Shown: positions 22,455-33,010 of the stretch, in pieces
How the letters are laid out: each line of letters opens with the position of its first letter
Numbering within the stretch: the stretch's first letter is position 1
NCBI GenBank assembly: GCA_038373865.1
Contig: JAXGGA010001033.1
Span: forward strand, 108,739-172,738
Reading direction: 5' to 3'
DNA: 64,000 bases
DNA from: Uloborus plumipes
Taxonomy: Eukaryota > Arthropoda > Arachnida > Araneae > Uloboridae
Position numbers and translations under genes: made by a program
Notes under the pieces: model-generated
What the model saw: the letters and a program-made list of their open reading frames with translations, nothing else
Told to the model about the DNA's origin: nothing
The model's database searches: none

Positions 22455-24527
22455 CACTAGAACCGCGGAAGGGGTCAATTTGACCCATAGCAAAGTTCAG
22501 TTTACTACTACGCAAAAAGTATGAATCGAAGAAACAATTCCTTTCGTGACTTTTAATTATTTGAGGTGAAGAAAATTTTTCCAGATTTAAAAATTTGTGG
22601 CATTATTCTTTTTTCAGTTATTAGCACTTATACCTAGAACCGCGATGTGGGTCAAAATGACCCTCAAGAAATATTGAAGCACAAAATGACTAAAAACGTA
22701 CATTTCCTTGTCATTAACTGTAGTATATTTCTTCCTCACCTAAGAATTTCTAAAGTAGAGTACATAGGCGATAATTTAGCCGAAGAGGGGTTTGGGGGGG
22801 GAAGGGCAATTGCACCCCCTTCCAACTTTGAAGAATTAATGTTTTTACATATAGCTCGGTGTTGTTTTTGTTGCTTTCAGGTAAAATTTGCATTTAGCAC
22901 GCACCCTCCCCCTTTGAAAAATTAGAAATGGTGGGGGGGGGGGGGGTCATGGCCAATTCCCTGGGGCTTAAACATAAGCATTTTGATCGGTTGGTTTTGA
23001 GCACTATGATTAGTTTGAAACTCAGGTTACGTTTGGATGCGATAAAAAAAAATTACAAGGGAAATATTTCATTCTGTATATAAGAAATACTTCCGTAATC
23101 AGACTGTCCAGGAAGCTATAAAATATTCAAATAAATATCTATGAAGTATTTAGAGGGTCATGGTAATGATAAAACAGTTTTAATTTTGAGAAGTTAAAAG
23201 TAAATATTACTGGTTACCCTTGCAAACGCTGTTCTTTCTCATCGCACAAATTATAAAAATTTATTGAACTGAAAAAAAAAAAAAAAATGTTTTTAGAAAA
23301 AATACACGTATGGGAAGAAATTTAAAAAACAAATCAACAATAATATTTAAAGCGGAAAAATAGTAAGTTGACGAAGAGGAGAGAGTTTTGAACTCCTTTC
23401 AAATTGGAACAAAGAATACGATTTTTGAAGGAAAAAGGGGGCCAGCTCTCAATACTAAACGCAGTATTATCCACAATAGTCCTTCAAGTGTTTTTATTCC
23501 TGTTATAAAGAAATTGATATTGAACTACATAAAGAAATGTGTGGAGGATGAAACATATCGGCAGCTGAATATCATTGAAGTAAACCAACAAGGCGTCTCG
23601 TAAGAGCGCATATACCTCAAATCACTGTGCTAATAAACAACATTAGACGAAATAAATACTTCCGTATCAATTCTTTGCGTACCTAAAATATTCCTTGCAA
23701 AAAACTTCCAACTTTATGCAAAGGAATGCAAATTATATTTTTTCCAGAATGCATTGCTAAGAAACTAAGTTCATGGAATGATGAGATTTTTACGTTTTGA
23801 CATAAAATAGGAGCAGCTTTCATGAAACATTTTGCATCTTGATGGCAACCTGTTATTTGGCTTTATGTAAAACAAAAACTTAAAAATTGGCTAGTATACA
23901 TCACTTCAAGACTTAGTTGGAAAATCATGAGAAAATTTTGTTCTTTCTCATTAAAAATAAATAAATTAAAAAATATAAGTAGTAAACTCTAGCGTGTGAA
24001 GCAGCAAATGAAAACGACGGACAACCGCAAATTAAATGCAAACAAAATAGATTCCCAAGTCAAAATTATAAAAATAAAACCTATAGATACCGATCTGTTT
24101 AAAGTACAGAGTTCTTATTTGCATACGTTTACGTTTTATTTACAACTCATTCTGTAAACTGTCAATTATTTTTTAAACTATAACTAACTGAGAAAACTTA
24201 TTATTGTTTTTTATATCTTAACATATTCAACTACTTACTCTATTTTCCCATTTGAAATAGCAACTGCATGTATATTTTGTTGAAGAAATGTTACTATACT
24301 TAAAGTAATATTTTTTTTTTAAATACAATATTGTAATAAAAAGTTGATAACTGTTGTTTTATACAAATAATTTAACTAGAATTCCGAAAAATATTAATTA
24401 TTAATCTGTTAAAAATATTTTAGTCAGCTGAATTAGGCGTTTGCGCATATTTCATTGAATTATTATCTGGGGTCAAAATGACCCCTTCCGCGGTTCTAGG
24501 TATATCGAAATTCCCGCGGTTCTAGTG
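22455..24527. mobile_element. piggyBac-like element with TTAA target duplication
   Basis: TTAA at 22451-22454 and 24528-24531 flanks the TIR CACTAGAACCGCGG, with a reverse complement at the right end. The motif CTAGAACCGCG recurs inside each end (22634 left; 24490-24500 right, inverted), next to GGTCAAAATGACC-type palindromes. TTAA duplication and CTAGAAC-type ends are hallmarks of piggyBac. 2073 bp. Contains a transposase remnant and G-rich tracts (about 22790-22802 and 22934-22945). Confidence 0.9.
23388..23603 (+). pseudogene. piggyBac transposase N-terminal fragment
   Basis: A 71-codon frame contains EGKRGPALNTKRSIIHNSPS followed by IKKCVEDETYRQL, resembling the N-terminal part of piggyBac transposases (pattern REKxGPxxxAKR ... 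HIxKCTExEARRQL) just before the DDE nuclease domain. The catalytic DDD segment was not found downstream, so this is a remnant. It sits between TTAA-flanked TIRs, which supports the assignment. Confidence 0.65.
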
Positions 24528-24531
24528 TTAA

Positions 24532-24610
24532 ATAAGCAAAAAGTAACTAGACAACTCATGCTCTGCAAAGTACTCTATAAGACTGCCAGCTTTAAAAGTA
24601 GTCAAAATGG
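24532..24610. other. Spacer after piggyBac
   Basis: Short non-coding stretch. Confidence 0.4.
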
Positions 24611-25622
24611 TGGCGAAAAATCAAAAAATATCAATCAAAAATTAAATTAAAATTCATGTTTTTATTTGTAGCGAACTACGAATAAAAACATGAATTTTAA
24701 TTTAAAACATTTCCACGTTGATGAGAAAGACCATCAACAATAGCAAAGGACAATGAACTATTTTTAAGTTCACCCAGAAACTCTAATATACTGGTCCAAA
24801 TAGATTTTCATTGCTTTAAAAACAATCTAACTAATCTTACGAAAATTCCTCGAAAAAAACCTCGATTTCAGTAGAAATTATTACCAAATAATGATATCCA
24901 ACGCTGCAGAGTGGACTCCTAAATGAATAACAATGTCTTTTCTTCCACTTAGAGGAACCAGTATCATTACTGCAAAGTTGAAGGACAGCTTGCTATAACG
25001 GGAAAGATACATGGGCTGACGTGTGCAGTAGGATAGATTTGTTCCACGTTATTAGTATCAACAACCACGGGCGTCAGTCTGTAACTTGGGGCTCAGTGCT
25101 TTGATGCCACAATTGAGAGAGAAGTCAGCTTAAGAGATTCAAGCAAAGCTGTAGCGAAATATCAATAAATGTCAATCAGAAAGTAAGCTACAAATAAAAT
25201 ATCTATTTAATTTAAAACATTTCCACGTTGATGAGAAAGACCATCAAAATTAGCAAAAGAATAATGAACTATTCCCAATCTACAGTTTAACCAGAAAATC
25301 GAATATACTGTTACAAACAGCTCTTGGTTGCTTTAAAAGCAATCCAACTAATCTCACAAAAATTCCTCGAAAAAGACCTCGATTTCAGAAGAAATTACTA
25401 CGAAATAACATCCCACGCAATGGAGAAGACTCTTAAATTAATAACAATGTTTTTCCTTCCACTTAGAGGAACCCGCATCATTACCGCAAAGTGGAGGGCC
25501 GCTCACTATAACGGGAAAGACCCGTGGGCTGACGTGTGCAGCAGTATAGATTTGTTCCACGTTATTAGTATCAACACCATGGGCGTCAGTCTGTAACTTG
25601 GGTTTCAGTGCTTTGATGGCAT
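24611..25622 (+). repeat. Tandem duplication of about 490 bp
   Basis: Copy 1 (24611-25108) and copy 2 (25152-25622) match in order: ACATTTCCACGTTGATGAGA, AAATTCCTCGAAAAA, ACCTCGATTTCAG, CTTCCACTTAGAGGAACC, AACGGGAAAGA and GATTTGTTCCACGTTATTAG. Copy 2 has open frames on both strands (90 codons plus, 66 codons minus), but copy 1 is broken in both, so neither is called a gene. Confidence 0.9.
24644..24703. repeat. Near-perfect 60-nt hairpin
   Basis: AAATTAAAATTCATGTTTTT and its reverse complement flank ATTTGTAG-CGAA-CTACGAAT. Stem 28 bp including one T-G wobble, tetraloop CGAA. It is present only in copy 1 of the tandem duplication. The equivalent part of copy 2 has lost the left arm. Confidence 0.75.
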
Positions 25623-25899
25623 AATTGAAGTCAACCATGGGTCTTTGAATTGAGACTCTTGACCGTGTACTTGAACTTTAGCAATTGATGTCGGTGCAAT
25701 GACTCAAAGAAGTCAACAGGAAGTGAGTTTTGGGAGCTTTTATCCTGCCGCAGAGGCATTGAAGGAAATTTTGTGGTTAGGATTAAATGTCGTCTCCTTT
25801 ATTTATTATTATGATTAAAGTTTTTTATATCGAATAGAAATAAGAATGTATTGGATTCGTAAAAATTTCAAATTTCGAAGGCACGTTTTGAGGTGTATT
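25623..25899. other. Unassigned sequence
   Basis: Nothing recognisable. Confidence 0.35.
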
Positions 25900-26290
25900 G
25901 AGTCCATTTGACTCTTTTGGGAAAGTTTCTGTCTGCCTATATGGGACTGGTTTTTAGGGCCATTCTAGAGCAGCATTTGCTGCTTAAAATCGAACGAAAT
26001 TTGTATGTGAGTTACTGTCCTTTAGATTTTGGCGCCAACTCCTCTGAATGGAATTGAGCAATCGAACGTTTTCTCCACTCTGGGTATCTACTAAATCCCA
26101 GGAAGAAACGAGCGGAATGAAAAAAATAGTATCCATAGGTAGACCCTATTGGAGGTACGGATGCTGTTGCTGATTCAATTTTGGTTTCAATATCTCAAAG
26201 GGCGATTACTATTTTCTCATTACTTTTAGCTGATATATCTCAAGAAGTAATGAATGGAATCAAAAGAAAATTTATCAACCGAAGATGAAG
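25900..26290 (+). repeat. Dispersed repeat family A, copy 2
   Basis: Same word order as 2330-2990: AAAATCGAACGAAATTTG, TTGAGCAATCGAACGTTTTC, CCATAGGTAGACCCTATTGG and ATCTCAAGAAGTAATG. One cycle only, whereas the copy at 2330 has reiterated part of it. Confidence 0.6.
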
Positions 26291-27150
26291 ATAGATATTA
26301 TTTATATGTTTATTTTTTTCATTTTTTAAAAATTTTATTTTACTTTTTTTTGCCTCGGAGTACTATTAAACTTAAATAATTCATAAATTCTTTCCTTTTC
26401 AAATTATTGAGACATCAAAATCTTTGAAAATATTGAAATGGCAGACTACTGGACATAATTCGAGAACAAAGAAATACTTAAATATATGTTTATGAACTAC
26501 GGTTCTACAAAAATGTTAAAAAACATACTCTGCTACTTTCGTATTCCCAAAAAAAAAAAGTGTTTCAATATATATTTTATCCCTTAAACAGCACGCGTCG
26601 TTATCTTTAAACCACTTGCCCTTCTGATTAAAGTTCTCGCCCTATTTTCCACTATCACATGAGGGAAAAAAACTACACCTTTTTTCTCAAATGTTCTCTC
26701 CTTCCGATAACGCAATTTTCCGCAAAGAACGCAATTTAAAAAAGTCAAAAAAAAAAAAAAAAAAGAGGAAAAAAAATAGAGTAGAATAGAAATGAAATAA
26801 ACGAAAGTGGACATTATGAGGGAGCATATCTGGAAGAAGAGAGTTCACACTAAAATAAGGAGAGGGCAGGCGGTAGCAAACGATACCTACGGGACGCATT
26901 AGTTCCCTCATGGATACCTCTGAATATAAATCGACTTTCCGCTGGTTCGTTTTCTACCTCTGTTTAGCCGTTTTACTTTTTCTCGCATCGTGGGGATCAT
27001 CTGCAAAATTTCCTGTTTCGACGAAATGGGGAGATTTTGGGGCTATACATACTGTCAATAGTTGAACCAAGTAAAAGCATTAAAAAAAAAACTAACAGCA
27101 AATTCAACTCGTTGTTTTATTTTAGTCTGCGTTTGGGGAAAACATATATA
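26291..27150. other. AT-rich sequence with T/A homopolymers
   Basis: Poly-T/poly-A tracts near 26330, 26550 and 26747-26765. Overlapping short Phe-rich frames on the minus strand reflect these tracts. Confidence 0.45.
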
Positions 27151-27711
27151 CAGGGTCTGGCATAATGAATAGTAGGACGTGAAAAGGACAGAACTTCGAA
27201 AAAAAATTTTATTGAAACAAGCATTCAAAAAAAGGAAAAATTTATGCCATTTACTGTACCATACTTTACTGCGCCATTACTTGGTTTTCAATATAACGCC
27301 ATACAGAGGGTCGCTATCATGATCAGAGCATTACTCCAGACGTCGAATGAAATATTCCATCACCTTATTTAACACGTTCAATGGGATCTAATCCATATTT
27401 CTGAGTACCCTTTCCTCAATTTCAGTTATGAATTTAGGACGAGTAGAGTACACTTAACTTTCTGAGTAAATCCTCAAAAAGAAACAGCTGTGGAGTGAGT
27501 CGGGTAATGGAATGTTTCATTCGACGCCTGGCGAAATACACTGAAAGTGATGGCAACCATCTGTATGGTGTCATAATGAAAACCAACAAAAGGCACGTAT
27601 GATATGATAAATTGCATATAACTTGCTTTGTTTTCAATGTTTGTTTAAAAAAATTCTCAATTTATTTCGATGTTACGTCCCTTTTATATCTTACTATTAT
27701 GATGGACCATG
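27151..27711. mobile_element. IS630/Tc1/mariner-type fold-back made from two inverted transposon 3' ends
   Basis: Termini CAGGGTCTGGCATAATGAAT (left) and CATGGTCCATCATAATAGTA (right, reversed), with TA just outside both. The left half on the minus strand encodes VMEYFIRRLE and PLYGVILKTK. The right half on the plus strand encodes VMECFIRRLAKYTESDGNHL and YGVIMKTN. These are two versions of one transposase C-terminus facing outward in opposite directions. Both carry stops. Confidence 0.75.
27300..27480 (-). pseudogene. Tc1/mariner-type transposase C-terminal remnant
   Basis: Minus-strand translation gives STRPKFITEIEERVLRNMD, a stop, IPLNVLNKVMEYFIRRLE, a stop, then SDPLYGVILKTK. This resembles the terminal IPxxVxxxVMxxFxxRxxxCxxxxGxHL block of IS630/Tc1 relatives. 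Non-functional. Confidence 0.6.
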
Positions 27712-27780
27712 TATATGAACTTTTTGAAGCCAAAAAGGTTCATATCCACTAGTTGAAAAATGTAACGCTGCTGGTAATTT

Positions 27781-27960
27781 CTGAAGGTAGACCTAAGGTC
27801 CGTGATGTCCCGATTGGTACGGCGTTGAACTAGTGACTAGAAGATCTCGAGTTCGTTGCCAGCCTGTCAAACATTCTCAGTGTTCGTTAATGGTGACTAG
27901 AGCACGTTAAATACGTTCTTGGTCATAAACTGCTGAGAAACATAATCGAAACTGAAAATT
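27781..27960 (+). repeat. Possible tRNA-derived SINE fragment
   Basis: GGTCCGTGATGTCCCGATTG followed by GTACGGCG resembles a tRNA head with an A box (TGTCCCGATTGGTA). A weak B-box-like GAGTTCGTTGCC follows at tRNA-like spacing. No second copy in the window, so weak. Confidence 0.35.
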
Positions 27961-28228
27961 TCTCATGGATTTCCTTTTCTAGTTTTTAACGAGTCGTCTA
28001 ATGAATGTGCAAAATTTAGAGCTAATTCAATAATAAACGTGAAAGATAATTAGTCTATGAACATAATGGCTTATTTGCCAACTTACCTTATGTAATTTTA
28101 ATTATTATTTATAGCTGTGCTTTGAGTTCTCTTTATTGTTGCGCTTTGAGTATTTTAGTGCTATAATTTCTTACTTATAAATGGACTTTGCATTTTTACT
28201 CATAGTCATGTTTGGAGTTCGTAATCTC
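27961..28228. other. Unassigned AT-rich sequence
   Basis: Nothing recognisable. Confidence 0.35.
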
Positions 28229-28622
28229 AATTCGTCGCTTTGGAAGAATAACGCTGCAGCTCAAAAAAGCCCATTTTTCAGGAGAGCAATTTTTAACTTT
28301 TCAGAAAAGTCTATCGCGCTTGTGCTCAAAACTATTGCTAATTTGCAATTTTGAAATACTACGTTGTTCTAAAAAAATGCGACTTACCTGCTCCAAGGTC
28401 CCTGTAGCAACCCTGCCGTAATACTGCAGTCTTCTGCTAAAAACTTTTCACGATTGCCACCACTGCCATAAAGATTTATCTGCTCCCTAGCGGATATTTT
28501 TGACACTTTTGAGTTGTAACCTTGTTCATCATAAAGAACGATTTTTTCTGAACAAAATGATATAAAAATGTCATTATTCGATTTTTTTGAGTTGCAGCGT
28601 TATTCTTCCAAAGCGACGAATT
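28229..28622. mobile_element. MITE with 40-bp near-perfect TIRs
   Basis: Left arm 28229-28268 begins AATTCGTCGCTTTGGAAGAA and continues TAACGCTGCAGCTCAAAAAA. The right arm ending at 28622 is its inverted copy with about one mismatch. The interior is AT-rich with no transposase. TSD not resolved because the terminal AATT is palindromic. Confidence 0.82.
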
Positions 28623-29184
28623 GTGCTGCATGAACGTTGTGGAAGGAAATCAAATTTACATCATGTCATTTCACAAACATAAGTACATCTTACATTTATA
28701 GATTGTATCAGAAACTCGCTAACGTCCTAAAAGATTTTTATGGTGCAGCTGAAAATAAGGTAAAAAAATCATCTTTTTCTTCAATAACGGAAAAGAAATA
28801 GCTGACAAGTATTTTTATAAATCTTTCTTTTAGTAATGAATAAATTACGTTCGATCTAAGCCTTAAATCAGCGTAATGTACAGAAATGCTTCCATAAAAA
28901 AGAAAGGTATCTAGTATAAAAACATCATTAATAGCTCCCCGTACTCATATGGATGTACTTCAAAGAACAGATAGGCATTCACAAATGAATTATTCAGAAA
29001 TTTTCCTACCTAGGCCAACGAGCGCCGCATTATACTAATTGAATGTAGCCCTGCTGAAAAGAACCAATAAAGATAACAGGCTCATGCATAAGAGAAATAT
29101 GGGATGATGAATACTATTCATTTTCTGGACTGAATAAGGACATAGCAAAGTATGCCGAAGTATTTACGCAGTTCGCAGAAATAT
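28623..29184. other. Unassigned AT-rich sequence
   Basis: Nothing recognisable. Confidence 0.35.
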
Positions 29185-29587
29185 ATAGTAGGTAGGGATG
29201 CACCGATAAGCAAATTTACCGATTACCGATTAATCGGTCGTTGATAATCGGCCGATTAATCGGCTGAGCCGATTAATGATAAGGGTTATTGTTTTTAATA
29301 CTACCAATTTTACCATCACTGTTTTTTCTCTCTTTTACAATTCCGAGTTTAGAAATAGTATATAATTTATTTTCGAAAGAAACTTTTTTCCCATTTTCCT
29401 AATTTTCACAAAATAATTTCGATATTTTATCAAACTTCTTAGAATTAATTTTCACATTATTGTCAATAACATTACATTAACACATTGTTAGTTATGTTAA
29501 TTGGACGTAAAAATTCAAAAAAAGGGGAGTGGCAGTCTGATGTGAGCACTCCAATTTAGGAATACTTTTAATTTAATTTTTTTAATA

Positions 29588-31306
29588 GGGTGAGTTCTGG
29601 TAAGTGCATCCACGGGGTAAGTGCGTCCACTGGGAATTATATGAACACTGTCTTGAAATGGCTTCTGCAACATATCGACTATGTTAGATAACTGTCTAAC
29701 GATAATTTTAATAGGTAGAATTCAGGCCTGGATTCAATAGATGAAACACAATCAGAGACAACTTAAATGTTTTTAAAAAAAACTCTAAAGTAAATATTGA
29801 GAAGGTTTTGTTTCAGTTTCTCTTGTAGTCATACCAAGCAATTGAAGTCAAGAAATGCAAGTTGTTTCTTTTGAGTAATAGCTACTAATAACATACATGG
29901 AGTATTTTGATCAAATACTCTAACTAAAATTTGTTTATATGACGGTACGCACTTTCCCTTTCTTTAAAGTAAGGTTGGGGGTAAGTGCGTACCATTATGA
30001 TGGGGCAAGTGCGTACCACTATCATGAGGCATATGCGTACTATTATGCGGAGTGAGTGCGTACCATTATGATGAGGCAAGTGTGTATCATTACATGGAAA
30101 ATCCAACTCTCGTAGTTCACCTTTAATTTTGCTTATAACTCTTTTATAAGCCAATTATAAATCCGACGTCATTTCCATCAAGTATTTATATTTACATTGA
30201 ATGCAGCATAAGATTTCAATTTCATTCATAACCTCTGAAATGTATTGGCTTTTAGATATCAGTTAGTAAATTTTTCGTTGAAAATAGCGATCATAAACTA
30301 TACTTAATTTAAACCAGAATGACAAATAAAGCACTGAAATTAAGTGAAACACTAAATAAGGAACCAACTGATTCAAAAAACGAAGGTGGAGTAATGAATA
30401 AATTATATTTAAGAAAATTAATAACACCTTGTGAAAAACTATTTCAATGTGCAAGAAAAAAAAGTACAAGTATCATATCATGATCAATTCTTTTCTTTTC
30501 TTTTCTTTCTTTTGCTCTTTATTTCGTGTTTTTTCTTACTGCTGCTGATTCTAATAAGAAAAATACTTTAAAACCGTATTTATTCAAAAAAAAAAAAAAA
30601 AAACAGAAAAAAAAAAAACGAATTGTTCACTCAGGTCACCTAACGATCTACCATACAAATAGAACTAAAGAAAATCACAGGAGTACGCACTTACAACAAC
30701 GCTATTGGACGCACATGTCTCATCTTACATTTAAGAAGGGGTAAGTGCGAACCCTGGCTTAAACACAGACTGATTAATGTATTAAACCAAAATAAACTAT
30801 GTAGACTATAAGGGATTATTACTAAATAAAAACAACTTATATTTGCTCACTTGGTCTTATTAAAAGGACAAAGTAAGAATCACAGACACAACTCTCTCAA
30901 TCTTCAAATCACAGTTGTTCGCAAGATACGTGGGATATCATTGATTGGGTTTCATCCATGCAAGCAAGTGCTGATCTCTAGTATTAGGAATTATCCCAAG
31001 GCAACTACCTAACATATTTAATATGTGCCAGAAGTTTTTTCCTACTCATATTCACATTATTTAAGGTGGACGCACTTACCCCGCTAGGTAGGGAAAGTGC
31101 GTACCTTAGAATAGGTGTCATAAACCAGGTCACAAAACCTATGCTTATGGTTTATTTGCCATATTATATGCTTGAAAATCTTAGTAAAGGATCTGGAAAG
31201 AAAACTAAAAAAAAAAAATTGTGAGTGTACAAGATTTTTCAACAGAGCAGCATCCTTGCGAACATGAACTTTGAAAAAAATGGTACGCACTTACCAGAAC
31301 TCACCC
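29588..31306. mobile_element. Nested element with TA duplication and GTAAGTGCGTACC motif arrays
   Basis: TIR GGGTGAGTTCTGGTAAGTGC and its inverted copy GCACTTACCAGAACTCACCC end exactly at 31306. TA lies immediately outside both ends. About 14 copies of a core close to AAGTGCGTACC occur in both orientations near 29600, 29617, 29945, 29981, 30005, 30036, 30053, 30076, 30683, 30708, 30740, 31068, 31094 and 31283, some at a 24-25 bp period. No recognised transposase: the longest frames (76 and 72 codons) include motif arrays. Superfamily not assigned; the TA target is Tc1/mariner/pogo-like. Confidence 0.85.
29980..30100 (+). repeat. 24-25 bp minisatellite of the nested-element motif
   Basis: Five degenerate units of the form GTAAGTGCGTACCATTATGA then TGGGGC. 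The rest of the motif copies in the element are solitary. Confidence 0.8.
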
Positions 31307-31693
31307 TAATTAGTAGCAATTTAATTCAAGACTTTTATTCTTTGTGCAAATTAGAGGTTATCTAAAAGCACTGTACTAAATAGAAAACTGTCACTACATG
31401 AAAAATGTTGCAACATTGTCTATGTATATGTATTCAAAGTAGGAGAATTAATGTATTAAAAACTTTATATCAACTGTGAGGATTATTATTACTGTTAATA
31501 AAGTTGTTTATCTTAGTTTCTTAGTGAAGGTATACTTTGAAGAATAGTATTTAAAAAATAATTTTTGCCCGATATCGGTAAATCGGCCCGATTTTACCGA
31601 TTATTAATAATCGGCAATGTGGCCGATTATGGCTGATTAATCGGTACTGCCGATTAATCGGCGCATCCCTAATAGTAGGTATAAATTCAAATA

Positions 31694-31722
31694 CAGTGAG
31701 CTCTCACTTATCCCTGCTTATT
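31694..31722 (+). mobile_element. Solitary pogo-like terminus
   Basis: CAGTGAGCTCTCACTTATCC preceded by TA, nearly identical to the TIR of the element at 33711. It abuts the palindrome that follows, so the rest of the element may have been lost or replaced. Confidence 0.5.
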
Positions 31723-31866
31723 TCTGTACCTCAGAACCAGACTAACGTAAGTCCATTTTCGTCATTTTTCAGTAGAGGGGAAAAACGATGTATTCGACAA
31801 TCGTTTTTCCCCTCTACCGAAAAATGACGAAAATGGACTTACGTTAGTCTGGTTCTGAGGTACAGA
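31723..31866. mobile_element. 144-bp fold-back with 67-bp arms
   Basis: Left arm TCTGTACCTCAGAACCAGAC ... GAGGGGAAAAACGAT is matched by its inverted copy after a 10-nt loop (31790-31799), with only one mismatch seen. The same termini (TGTACCTCAGAGCCAGACTA and inverse) bound the segment 62554-63596, so this is a dispersed family. Confidence 0.88.
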
Positions 31867-32863
31867 TTTGTGCCTCCTTAACGTTGTATTTTTCTCTACA
31901 TCTTGGTTTTGTTCAGAAGACTCTAAGAGCTCTGAGTTGATGTTCGTCGTTCTTGACGCATGCGCTTTGAATGTACTCGGTTACTTTAAAATAGGCGTAT
32001 CAAGTTTAGAAATTTTGCTTCGTCTCCATGGAAACCGTACGAGAGAAAACAGCTGCACTCTTTTTTTTATGCACTGCCGTTGAGGCATTTCATTTATTTT
32101 ATATTTCTCGAATTAGGTTTACGCTTTTATTTATTTCCTCATGTCTCAGTTGTTTTTCAACGTATTCTAACAAATCTAGTCATATATAAATACAGCAAAA
32201 ATTTCTAAAAAAATGTCTTGCTTTATTAACGTTGATTTTTCAATAGAATAATAGTTTACGCACACAGCAATTTCAACCGTTTGCATTTAATCATTGTTGT
32301 AAAAGCTAAGTGGGAAAAAAGTCCATAGCGCCGTAACTATGACAGCCATCAGGGCCGGAGAGTGGGAAATTAATTTCACTTGGAGTCGCCTCCTCTGGTT
32401 AACAGGGTATTACTCCAGTAATTTTAATGCTTGATAGAACTTTTTAAAGGCTACTTGAAACTTTCCTCCAACAAAGAAAGTTTTCTTAAAACCAACATCT
32501 TACTTCAGAAATTGTGTAACGTTACACCCATTATTAATGGTAACTTTACTCAATTTTTTTACAGTATAGTAGCTGAATCCATTACGTTTGCGTATTGCTA
32601 ATAGATTTTTTTAGCCATTATATCCTATAGGATAGTTTGGCCAGTTAGTAGACTGGTCGTAAATGTTTGAAGATGAGATTTCACAAAAGTTTGTCCTTGA
32701 AAGAATCGAAAACATGTACTTCCTTCTGTACAATTCTTAAAAGGACACGACTAGAAATTGCTGCAATAATTTTATTTAGCCCTATATGTCCCAAATTAAC
32801 CCATTTATGCCCAAGATTTTTTAAACATTTTTTTTTTCAATTTTTTTCTGCTTAAAACTCTTA
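31867..32863. other. Unassigned sequence
   Basis: Chance ORFs at 31868 and 32667. No motif and no delimited repeat. Confidence 0.4.
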
Positions 32864-33007
32864 GGGCCCTGCTCCACATTGACGTAAAACAGAAAAATAA
32901 CACAGAAACGTAAAATGGAGCAAATAGTGTTCCTATGGAAAGTACCCGGATTTTTGGTTTCTGCCTTAGTTTTCGGTCGCGTTTTACGCTGATGTGGAGC
33001 AGAGCCC
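32864..33007. mobile_element. PIF/Harbinger-type MITE, TTA TSD
   Basis: TIRs GGGCCCTGCTCCACATTGAC (left) and GGGCTCTGCTCCACATCAGC (right, reversed) continue to GTAAAAC. TTA lies at 32861-32863 and 33008-33010. GG-starting termini and a 3-bp TWA duplication are characteristic of PIF/Harbinger. 144 bp. Confidence 0.85.
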
Positions 33008-33010
33008 TTA

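Larger units (their letters stand above)
29193..31671. mobile_element. hAT element (non-autonomous) with 8-bp TSD, interrupted by a second element
   Basis: Ends TAGGGATGCACCGATAAG and, reversed from the right, TAGGGATGCGCCGATTAATC. Subterminal arrays of CCGATTAATCGG palindromes lie at both ends. An exact 8-bp duplication ATAGTAGG lies at 29185-29192 and 31672-31679. Removing the nested element leaves about 760 bp, too short for a hAT transposase. None is seen. Confidence 0.92.

Noticed and set aside
24644..24703. microRNA precursor
   Set aside because: The stem is almost perfectly paired, very AT-rich and lies in a duplicated repeat, unlike a typical bulged miRNA hairpin. Kept only as an inverted repeat.
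24611..25622. Protein-coding gene in the tandem duplication
   Set aside because: Copy 2 is open on both strands for 66-90 codons, but copy 1 is frameshifted or stopped in both, and no family is recognised.
27781..27850. Functional tRNA gene
   Set aside because: The B box is poor (GAGTTCGTTGCC) and no clean acceptor stem is visible. At most a SINE fragment.
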